Part shown: positions 56,970-64,000 of the stretch, one piece after another | Position numbering within the stretch: position 1 is the first letter of the stretch | How the letters are laid out: each line of letters starts with the position of its first letter | Source of the DNA: Candidatus Aenigmatarchaeota archaeon | GTDB taxonomy: Archaea > Aenigmatarchaeota > Aenigmatarchaeia > CG10238-14 > SCSR01 | Direction of reading: 5' to 3' | Assembly (NCBI GenBank): GCA_016187385.1 | Contig: JACPJU010000001.1 | Location: 268,010 to 332,009 of the forward strand | Length of the DNA stretch: 64,000 bases | The notes under the pieces: model-generated | Seen by the model: the letters and a program-made list of their open reading frames with translations, nothing else | What the model was told of the DNA's origin: nothing | Databases searched by the model: none | Program-made: the position numbers and the translations under genes

Positions 56970-57433
56970 AGTAAACTTTTAAATTTGGTTTCCAACAAAT
57001 TTTTCAATTGCGCCAATGCATCTTCTTCATTTTCGTATCTGATAAAATCTATTTGACCAAGATGAACAGGACCCATAACCATACTGGTTACATCAGCGCT
57101 TTTGCGTGCCAAACAAATAACGGGCTTATTTAATTTTAATCCCCAACCAATTTCTATTCCAGTCCCAATCGAAGGGTTGGTTACTTCCGCAATAATCAAT
57201 TTAGCGTTATGGACAACATCCCAATTTCTTTGGTACACTTTAGAGCGTGTTTCTAAATCCAAGTCGGGATTATGTATAGTATCTTCATTTATTCCGACAT
57301 CACCAGTTGTGTTAATATGAGGCACATGAACTTTAAATCCAAAACCTTTCACAACCTTTCCGATATTTTCGTAAAACTTCCACCATTCCTTTGGCGTATG
57401 TCTCAATGAACCAGCTATATACACATCTGACAT
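56966..57433 (-). CDS. Nucleoside 2-deoxyribosyltransferase-like protein
   Basis: MSDVYIAGSLR...RNWDVVHNAKLIIAEVTNPSIGTGIEIGWGLKLNKPVICL. Confidence 0.72.
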   Translation of the reverse strand: MSDVYIAGSLRHTPKEWWKFYENIGKVVKGFGFKVHVPHINTTGDVGINEDTIHNPDLDLETRSKVYQRNWDVVHNAKLIIAEVTNPSIGTGIEIGWGLKLNKPVICLARKSADVTSMVMGPVHLGQIDFIRYENEEDALAQLKNLLETKFKSLL

Positions 57434-57465
57434 GAATTTACAATAATGCTGATAGTATAAATTTC

Positions 57466-57756
57466 TTAACCGAAAAGACTTGACAGGCCAGCACTTGCCG
57501 ATTCAGCAGCCTTAGCTTCCTCTTCCTCTGATTTCTCTTCCTTCTTCTCGACTGCAGCGGCTACAGGAGCGGCCGCAAAAGAAACAGCTTCCTTCAACGC
57601 CTCATCAATATTAACACCGTCAAGAGCAGCGACCAACGCCTTAACCTTCCCGTCATCAACATTTGCACCGGCGCTAGACAGAATCTTCTTCACACTTTCC
57701 TCAGTAACCTTCTGCCCATTTTCATGCAATATCAATGCAGCGTGAACTTCCATCAT
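57466..57756 (-). CDS. rpl12: Archaeal ribosomal stalk protein P1
   Basis: MEVHAALILHENGQKVTEESVKKILSSAGANVDDGKVKALVAAL...GLSSLFG. Confidence 0.96.
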   Translation of the reverse strand: MMEVHAALILHENGQKVTEESVKKILSSAGANVDDGKVKALVAALDGVNIDEALKEAVSFAAAPVAAAVEKKEEKSEEEEAKAAESASAGLSSLFG

Positions 57757-58499
57757 TTACCCACCTTGCTCTCCAAAGCTTTTCCCTGTTGATAAGCTTT
57801 CATTAACAAATATTTAACGTTTTCCTTTGTAGGATAATTAATGGCAACAGAAAGATTTAAAGCTTGATTGAATGCTTCCTTCAGCATCTGCGGATACGCT
57901 TCAACAAGTTCAAGTACGTCTTTAAGATACATATCACCGTCATTAACAGCAACAACACCCATCCTTATCTCGGCGGTCTGTATCTTCAGCTTCCTCAGAA
58001 CGCTCGCTATATCGCCAGATATGACAGCACCTTTCGTCAATATCTTCGACTGCTTCTTGACGGCTATCTTCCCTGCTTCAACACCAGCGATTATGCCAAC
58101 CTTCTGCAACTCGCTTATGGCAGGTCCAGGAAGCAGTTCTGTCGGCCCGGGCTGGACAACAACGTCCTCCAGAGACGTATCTCCATCTTTCGCATAAGTC
58201 TTGAAGCGAAGCCTGTTTATTTCCCTGAAAAGCGTGAACGAATCCAAGTTTGAAAACACAAGTCCAGGCTGCCTAGGCAAAATCTCGTTCATTTCCTTCA
58301 ATCTGTCCGAATCCTTGAAGGCCATCACGAGCAAATTCTTTTTGCTGATTTTGACCAAAATTTTGTCCTTCAATGTCTTTTTGATTTCCTGCATCTGTTT
58401 TGTGGGCATTCTCAGCATGTCCACAATGCCGACAGTCTTGTATGTCTTCATTAATTGCTTCAGATTCTCCAGTTCCTTGACTTTCTTCTCCTTTACCAT
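57753..58499 (-). CDS. rplP0: Ribosomal protein uL10 (P0), short form
   Basis: KVKELENLKQLMKTYKTVGIVDMLRMPTKQMQEIKK; VVQPGPTELLPGPAISELQKVGI; ends without the acidic P1-like tail. Confidence 0.94.
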   Translation of the reverse strand: MVKEKKVKELENLKQLMKTYKTVGIVDMLRMPTKQMQEIKKTLKDKILVKISKKNLLVMAFKDSDRLKEMNEILPRQPGLVFSNLDSFTLFREINRLRFKTYAKDGDTSLEDVVVQPGPTELLPGPAISELQKVGIIAGVEAGKIAVKKQSKILTKGAVISGDIASVLRKLKIQTAEIRMGVVAVNDGDMYLKDVLELVEAYPQMLKEAFNQALNLSVAINYPTKENVKYLLMKAYQQGKALESKVGK

Positions 58500-59119
58500 C
58501 AGCCCACCTCAATCTTTACAGGCTTGCTCATTGTGAATTTCAACAGAACCTTGTTCATGTTTTGCCTTCCTCTCGGGAGTTTACCTTCCAAAAACTTCAA
58601 TACGGTCTCGACATTATCGACAATCTCCCCATCATCCATCTTCTCCTTGCCCACTATGCACTGTATCGTAGGAGATGATTTGACAGCCAGCCTTACAGCT
58701 CTTTTGTAGTTTTCAACCATCTTTCTGACATCGCCCGCGATTATCTTTGGCATTTTGTTTTTCGGCGCAAGTGTCTGTCCGAATATCCTGCCTATCTGGG
58801 GCATTAAAGGAGCTTCTGCAAGAAAGAAGTCAGTCTCTGCTGAAAGTTTCTTGACATCGCTTTTCTTCGTGGCCAGCGTTTGTATATCAGAACCATTCAG
58901 AACCTTGCACCCGACTTCTGTCAGCGCATCGGAAAAAACAACAATGTCTGCATCATCCCCCCTCCCATTAGGCAAGAACAAGTCTTCGGAGAATTTGCTT
59001 TCGGGTTTCTTCAAGTCGAGCCCCTTGAAAGATACGATCAGGTCGATGCTCTGGGAGAATTTCCTCTTCTCGGTTTTGTTTCTCAGCTCTGTTAATGCCT
59101 TGAGTATTTTGTCTCTCAT
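58499..59119 (-). CDS. rpl1: Ribosomal protein uL1
   Basis: MRDKILKALTELRNKTEKRKFSQSIDLIVSFKGLDLKKPESKF; KIIAGDVRKMVENYKRAVRL; start MRDK preferred over 59146. Confidence 0.95.
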   Translation of the reverse strand: MRDKILKALTELRNKTEKRKFSQSIDLIVSFKGLDLKKPESKFSEDLFLPNGRGDDADIVVFSDALTEVGCKVLNGSDIQTLATKKSDVKKLSAETDFFLAEAPLMPQIGRIFGQTLAPKNKMPKIIAGDVRKMVENYKRAVRLAVKSSPTIQCIVGKEKMDDGEIVDNVETVLKFLEGKLPRGRQNMNKVLLKFTMSKPVKIEVG

Positions 59120-59149
59120 GAAAACCCTCCTGCCTAGGCAGTGCAACGG

Positions 59150-59195
59150 GATTCAATACTTTATAAGAATTAAATTTAAATAGATTTAACGCTGA
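59150..59195 (+). promoter_or_regulatory. Candidate TATA box/promoter between divergent uL1 and uS13 operons
   Basis: AT-rich tttataagaattaaatttaaatag upstream of the uS13 start. Confidence 0.4.
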
Positions 59196-59804
59196 GTGAT
59201 GGTAATGGGATCGCGGAAACCTAAAGCAAAAGAAGGAAAGGACCAGAAGGAAGAGAAGCCTAAAAAGGAAGAAAAGAAAAAGCCTGATGTAAGGCACAAT
59301 ATACCGCTTCAAATCATTCGAGTCGTTGGCACGGATTTAGACGGCGGCAAGCCTGTCTACAGGGCGCTGATGAAAATAAAGGGCATAAGCTTCCATATGA
59401 GCAATGCCATTTGCCTGGTTTCGAAGATTGACCCGCGTGCGAAACTGGGAGCTTTAAGCGAGTCTGACATAAAAGTTTTGGAGGATGTAATCAGGTCTCC
59501 GATAAAGTTCGGCATTCCTTCTTTTATGGTCAACAGGCAAAGAGATCCGGCGACAGGAGACAATGTCCATTTGACAAGCTCCGACTTGGATATTTCTAAA
59601 AGATTCGACGTGCAAAAGTACATAGACCTGAGAACTTACAGGGGATGGAGGCATATGTTCGGTCAGCCTGTCCGAGGACAGAGGACAAGAAGCACTTTCC
59701 GTACAGGCACGTCTGTTGGAGTTGTCAAGAAATCTGTAAAGCCACAAGCGGCAGGAGCAGTCGCTGCTCCAGCACCAGCGGCTAAAGCGCCTGAAAAAAA
59801 GTGA
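59196..59804 (+). CDS. rps13: Ribosomal protein uS13 with Lys/Glu-rich N-terminal extension
   Basis: IRVVGTDLDGGKPVYRALMKIKGISFHMSNAI; LRTYRGWRHMFGQPVRGQRTRSTFRTG. Confidence 0.96.
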   Translation: MMVMGSRKPKAKEGKDQKEEKPKKEEKKKPDVRHNIPLQIIRVVGTDLDGGKPVYRALMKIKGISFHMSNAICLVSKIDPRAKLGALSESDIKVLEDVIRSPIKFGIPSFMVNRQRDPATGDNVHLTSSDLDISKRFDVQKYIDLRTYRGWRHMFGQPVRGQRTRSTFRTGTSVGVVKKSVKPQAAGAVAAPAPAAKAPEKK

Positions 59805-59808
59805 TCAG

Positions 59809-60309
59809 ATGAAAAGACAAAGAAAAAAATACCAGACACCAAGCCGACCATGGGACAAGGAAAGGATCGAATACGAAAAGCAGCTTGTAAAGAATTTCGG
59901 CCTGAAGAACAAGCGGGAAATCTGGAAAGCATCTTCCTTATTGAGAAAATACAGAAGCCTGGCAAGAGGGCTGATAGCCAAGCAGGACAAGAACAAGGAA
60001 AAGATCCTGATAGAAAAGCTATCATCTCTTGGAATACTCGGAAAGGATGCGAATCTCGATAATATTTTGACGTTAACAGTTGAAGATTTTCTAAACAGGA
60101 GACTGCAGACTGTAGTCCACAAAAAGAATCTTGTCAATACGGTCAAGCAGGGCAGGCAGTTCATCGTCCACGGTCATGTGCTGATCGACAACAGGAAAGT
60201 GACTTATCCGAGTTATCTGGTTCCTGCCGAAAGGGAAGACAAGATAATTTTGAAGGTAAACCCTGTAAAGAAAATAATGGCGAGTGAAGAGAATGGAGAA
60301 GCAAGCTAA
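59809..60309 (+). CDS. rps4: Ribosomal protein uS4
   Basis: [76 protein letters not shown]. Confidence 0.96.
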   Translation: MKRQRKKYQTPSRPWDKERIEYEKQLVKNFGLKNKREIWKASSLLRKYRSLARGLIAKQDKNKEKILIEKLSSLGILGKDANLDNILTLTVEDFLNRRLQTVVHKKNLVNTVKQGRQFIVHGHVLIDNRKVTYPSYLVPAEREDKIILKVNPVKKIMASEENGEAS

Positions 60310-60694
60310 AGAAGAAAAGTGGGGTGTAGCGCATGTCTATGCTAGTGCCAACAACACGATAATCCATATAACTGACATGACCGGCAGCGAGACCATAGCC
60401 CGGTATTCTGGAGGAATGATGACCGACAGGGACAGGGATAAAGGGATGCCATTTCCAAGTATGTTAGCTTCGCGAAAATGCGCTGAAGAAGCTAAAGAAA
60501 AAGGACTTACAGGTATTCATATAAGAATAAGGGCGAGAGGATCTCAGTACAGCAAAAATCCTGGAATGGGTGCGCAGCCTGCAATAAGAGCATTGACGAG
60601 AGCTGGTCTGAGGATAGGTGCTATAGAAGACGTGACGCCTGTAACTCATGGCACCTTAAGAAAAAAAGGTGGCAGGCTAGGGCGTCGTGTGTGA
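60293..60694 (+). CDS. rps11: Ribosomal protein uS11
   Basis: [54 protein letters not shown]; start MEKQ preferred. Confidence 0.96.
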   Translation: MEKQAKEEKWGVAHVYASANNTIIHITDMTGSETIARYSGGMMTDRDRDKGMPFPSMLASRKCAEEAKEKGLTGIHIRIRARGSQYSKNPGMGAQPAIRALTRAGLRIGAIEDVTPVTHGTLRKKGGRLGRRV

Positions 60695-61873
60695 CATCTT
60701 TTGTATAGAATCTGGAAGTTTTATTACTTCATCGCAAATTAAAAGCAGATCAGTATCTATTAATTCCATTTCAATTGACTTGCGCGCCAAATCTAAAATT
60801 ATCGGTCTCTTGAAATCTATGCACATGACAGTTTTCACATCAGGCATGGCTAATTTAATCATTCTAAATCTATGATCTATTTCTCTTATCTTTAGCAGCG
60901 AAGAGCCTACCGACTTGGTTTTTCCAGATGAAAAAACTTCAATTACGAATTTCGGAGCCGAAGGTTCGGGTAAAGCAAAATCAACGCTTAATATTTTTCT
61001 TTTACAATCAACCTCAGCGTGTACATCGAAATCTATTGACGCTTCTAAAAGAATTTTACTAATTCTCCTTTCAAATTCGGTTAAAGGTTGTTTTCTAGCA
61101 AGTCGTAGTCCTTGAACTACTCCAGAGGCTGTATCAAGATGCAAAAATCTACTAAAAGCAGAGAATGATCTGAGGATTTTATCGAATGTTATATCTTTTT
61201 TACTTTCAAATATATCCTCTAGTTTTCTTGCAAGCCTACAGGCACGTCTGAAGCCGATAGGAGTTCTACCACTACTTATTCCTCTTTGTGTCCATTGGTC
61301 TATTTCTAAGATTTGTGAGAACCTATCATGCGAAAGTTCTAACGCTAGTCTGAAAATAGTGAAAGCTTGAGGTAAACCCATTAGGAAATGCGGCTTGAAC
61401 GCAGTAAATCCCTCAGTTTCGCGCATTGTGATATCAAATAGTTGCTTTAATTCGTCTTGTGACATTTTGCTAATAGGTTTATGGAAAAATACAAGTTTTT
61501 GATCATGTCTTACTCTTTTGAATTGTGTAAGCCTTGCCAAACCTATATCCAATGACGGCTTTTGTGACATTAGCAAATCTTCTAACTTGGTTGTCCATCT
61601 TCTAGCTGGCCCTTTGTGAATTATTACTCTTCTACCAGCTTCCAAACTTCTGATAGAATCTCTATCTACTTCCAATATTCTTGAGAATTCTCTCTGAGTT
61701 ATACCTAGACCACATCTTACGACAAAGATAAGTCTGCTATCTTCAATCAAAAGTTCAGGAGTAAACTCAGTCCAATCTTTAGTTCTACCTCTAAGCATCT
61801 CAAAAGCTTCTACAAACTGTCCCTCGGACATTTCCCTGATGTCTTCAAGTTTTGGTAGTCCATCTAACCTCAC
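60677..61873 (-). CDS. HTH protein with a VSR/DUF559-like (PD-(D/E)XK-like) C-terminal region
   Basis: [28 protein letters not shown]; second HTH-like [25 protein letters not shown]-terminal [27 protein letters not shown]; antisense to the uS11 3' end. Confidence 0.6.
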   Translation of the reverse strand: MRLDGLPKLEDIREMSEGQFVEAFEMLRGRTKDWTEFTPELLIEDSRLIFVVRCGLGITQREFSRILEVDRDSIRSLEAGRRVIIHKGPARRWTTKLEDLLMSQKPSLDIGLARLTQFKRVRHDQKLVFFHKPISKMSQDELKQLFDITMRETEGFTAFKPHFLMGLPQAFTIFRLALELSHDRFSQILEIDQWTQRGISSGRTPIGFRRACRLARKLEDIFESKKDITFDKILRSFSAFSRFLHLDTASGVVQGLRLARKQPLTEFERRISKILLEASIDFDVHAEVDCKRKILSVDFALPEPSAPKFVIEVFSSGKTKSVGSSLLKIREIDHRFRMIKLAMPDVKTVMCIDFKRPIILDLARKSIEMELIDTDLLLICDEVIKLPDSIQKMSHTTP

Positions 61874-61911
61874 CTTTTGTTTTTATAAATTTAGAACAGA
61901 TACATATCCGA

Positions 61912-61945
61912 CTTTCGTAGGGGTTCATTTCCCACATCTTTTCCA
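61912..61945. repeat. 34-nt direct repeat, copy 2
   Basis: ctttcgtaggggttcatttcccacatcttttcca, 33/34 identical to 55485-55518. Confidence 0.85.
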
Positions 61946-61977
61946 AAGAAGACAATCTAGAACCGATTTTAATTAAT

Positions 61978-62349
61978 ATGACTAATCTGAGACTTGTTTC
62001 TAATGGAAATTCTTTATTTTGTCGTTTTATATCGTGGACACGTGTTTACGATATGAGACATATGTCTCAAATTCGAAGAAATGTTGTTGCCATCAAAATT
62101 TCACTCAACGAAACTAATTTAAACCCCCAATTCATTACTCATTTAATGGAAACCTTCAGAAATCTGAGCACAATCGGTCTGTTTGTTAGTTCGGCAACCG
62201 ATTCTCTGTATTATATAACAGGGGTTAATGCGCTAAAATTCTTTTCTTTACTCACAAGAAACCTTTCCGTAGCAGTCCTTTCATCTCACATGGCAAAAGT
62301 CAAGCATATAAATCCAGAAAAGATTCTGCACATAAGGCTTCTGAAGTAA
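61978..62349 (+). CDS. Hypothetical protein
   Basis: Open frame between the HTH gene and rpoD; no motif recognised; N-terminus uncertain. Confidence 0.35.
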   Translation: MTNLRLVSNGNSLFCRFISWTRVYDMRHMSQIRRNVVAIKISLNETNLNPQFITHLMETFRNLSTIGLFVSSATDSLYYITGVNALKFFSLLTRNLSVAVLSSHMAKVKHINPEKILHIRLLK

Positions 62350-62398
62350 ACCTTAAATTGTTTCAAAAACAAAAATTTCATCTGTCAATTGTGGTATA

Positions 62399-63154
62399 AT
62401 GAAGATTCATATAGCGGCCAAAGAGAATTCTGAGATTAGGTTCATTGTCGAAGGCATAGAGCCTTCCTTTGCAAATGAATTCAGAAGGATAATGACGAGC
62501 GAGATTCCGACCATGGCTGTTGAATTTGTCGATTTTGTAAAGAACGATTCCGCATTGAATGACGAGATTGTCGCGAACAGACTGGGTCAAGTCCCGCTGA
62601 CATTCGACAAATCTTACAATCTTCCGAAGGAATGCAAGTGCGACGGCAAGGGATGCAGCCTGTGCCAGGTAAGGATGACTCTGAAGAAGAAGGGTCCTGC
62701 TGTTGTTTATTCAGGCGATTTAAAGTCTAGTGCAAAGGACGTCACTCCTGTATTCGACCGTTCACCCATTACAGAACTTTTCGAGAACCAGGAGATTGAA
62801 TTCGAGGCTATTGCAAGCCTGGGACTGGGAAAGGATCACACGAAATGGCAGGGAGCTATTGTTGGATACAGTAATTTGTTTGATGCCAAGTCGAAAGCAT
62901 CAGAGATGAAATTGTGCGATAACCACATGTTTCATGTTAAGGGTGTCAAAGGAACTAGAGTGGATCCTGTTGATTGCTCATTGTGCAAGTCATTGAACGA
63001 AGACGGCGACGAGTTCAAGCCTGTTGAGGACAGTTTTCTTTTTACTGTTGAAACCGCTTCCGGGTTGTCGCCAGAAGAGATTATAACAGAGTCTGTAGGA
63101 ATTCTTGAAGACAAGCTGAAGGATTTCGACAAGAGCTTGAAGAAGCTGAAGTGA
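62399..63154 (+). CDS. rpoD: RNA polymerase subunit D (Rpo3)
   Basis: IRFIVEGIEPSFANEFRRIMTSEIPTMAVEFV; LGQVPLTFD; Cys-rich CKCDGKGCSLCQVRMTL. Confidence 0.96.
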   Translation: MKIHIAAKENSEIRFIVEGIEPSFANEFRRIMTSEIPTMAVEFVDFVKNDSALNDEIVANRLGQVPLTFDKSYNLPKECKCDGKGCSLCQVRMTLKKKGPAVVYSGDLKSSAKDVTPVFDRSPITELFENQEIEFEAIASLGLGKDHTKWQGAIVGYSNLFDAKSKASEMKLCDNHMFHVKGVKGTRVDPVDCSLCKSLNEDGDEFKPVEDSFLFTVETASGLSPEEIITESVGILEDKLKDFDKSLKKLK

Positions 63155-63159
63155 AATAA

Positions 63160-63381
63160 ATGCAATCATTATTAAACGAATATTCACATGAAGCCAAAAG
63201 AAATGTAGATATGGCAACAGACTTTTATGATAAAGTCTACAATGTAGATGAAGATTTTCTTGGTCCTGGATTAGGTCTTGTTACATGGTTGTCAACTTTT
63301 ATACCTGTTACCACCTTTTGTTACTTGGAACCAATCCCAGAAACATTAGCCAGATCAGCCTACAAGTTGGTAAAGCGATAA
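63160..63381 (+). CDS. Hypothetical protein (73 aa)
   Basis: Open frame directly after rpoD. Confidence 0.4.
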   Translation: MQSLLNEYSHEAKRNVDMATDFYDKVYNVDEDFLGPGLGLVTWLSTFIPVTTFCYLEPIPETLARSAYKLVKR

Positions 63382-63428
63382 CATTATCAAATCTTATTAA
63401 AGTATTTCTATTAACATAACTTAATTAC

Positions 63429-63583
63429 GCAGGGGTCGCCTAGTCTGGTCAATGGCGCGAGAGGGGTATAAGTAACTGCTTTCCCTTTGCGACGCTTAAG
63501 CATCAGACTGTATTAAGCACTGATACAAGATGAAGAAACCTCGTCCCTTAGTGGGTTCGTGAGTTCAAATCTCACCCCCTGCA
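63429..63583 (+). tRNA. tRNA-Leu(UAA) with two introns (63462-63493 and 63501-63537)
   Basis: Acceptor GCAGGGG/CCCCTGC, Leu-type D arm GCCTAGTCTGGTCAATGGC, long variable arm TCCCTTAGTGGGT, T arm GTGAG-TTCAAAT-CTCAC; removing the introns gives anticodon arm CGAGG-CTTAAGA-CCTCG and an 86-nt mature tRNA. Confidence 0.85.
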
Positions 63584-63617
63584 TAAGTTTACTTACACAA
63601 CTTACAATATTCAAATT

Positions 63618-64000
63618 ATGAACAAATCAATTCAAAACTTGGTAAAAGGAACTTATGAAAAGATAGCAAAAGAATATACCGAAATTGCTTACAGCAATAA
63701 ATCTTATAAAAAACATTTGGATTTTTTGGCTTCTAAATTAGGGCCTAAAGCACACATATTGGATATTGGTTGTGGACCTGCAACTGCAACAAGATATTTA
63801 GCTGAAATGGGTTTCAAGTGTACAGGTATTGACTTCTCTAAAAAACAGATTAAAATTGCAGAAAAGAATGTGCCACAGGCAAATTTTGTAGTTAAAGATT
63901 TTACCAAAGAAAAAATCGAAGGTAAGTATGACGCAGTTATATCATATTTGTCTTTAGTTTATGTACCCAAAAATCAACTATCAAAATTACTGAAAAAGTT
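63618..64000 (+). CDS. Class I SAM-dependent methyltransferase (partial, runs off window end)
   Basis: Manual translation MNKSIQNLVKGTYEKIAKEYTEI...HILDIGCGPATATRYLAEMGFKCTGIDFSKKQIKIAEKN... Confidence 0.85.
   Translation, partial: MNKSIQNLVKGTYEKIAKEYTEIAYSNKSYKKHLDFLASKLGPKAHILDIGCGPATATRYLAEMGFKCTGIDFSKKQIKIAEKNVPQANFVVKDFTKEKIEGKYDAVISYLSLVYVPKNQLSKLLKK

Noticed and set aside
56700-57470. CRISPR array near the Cas2-like gene
   Set aside because: No regularly spaced direct repeats seen in the flanks or elsewhere in the window.

Overview
The window is archaeal. It carries archaeal uL1-uL10-P1 and uS13-uS4-uS11-RpoD ribosomal/RNAP genes, Nop5-fibrillarin, Kae1, Hel308, Hjc, PolB and a PolD small-subunit homologue, and intron-containing tRNAs. 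The compact, bacterial-like gene content suggests a DPANN-type lineage, but that is inference. About 1-29 kb is one large surface-glycan locus with glycosyltransferases, DegT aminotransferases, Gfo/Idh and LbH acetyltransferase genes, scattered Rml genes, a GDP-heptose operon with an HddC-GmhB fusion, and a sugar formyltransferase beside GlyA, 5-FTHF cyclo-ligase and FolD. About 29-33 kb is a wHTH - DP1-like - PolB operon. The DP1-like subunit has lost most phosphoesterase metal ligands, and the PolB carries a C-terminal zinc finger resembling the one in PolD DP2. This resembles a eukaryote-style B-family polymerase plus inactive B-subunit, and it is the best candidate for an undescribed system here. 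About 33-50 kb is information-processing and housekeeping genes. About 50-57 kb is an accessory block with nucleotide/sugar enzymes of unclear function, two NDT-like proteins, an orphan Cas2-like protein and zinc-ribbon microproteins. About 57-64 kb is ribosomal/RNAP genes interrupted by an HTH/nuclease-like insertion. Two intron-bearing tRNAs were folded by hand: tRNA-Leu(UAA) with two introns and a probable tRNA-Pro(CGG) with two insertions. All calls rest on motif reading; no database search was run.
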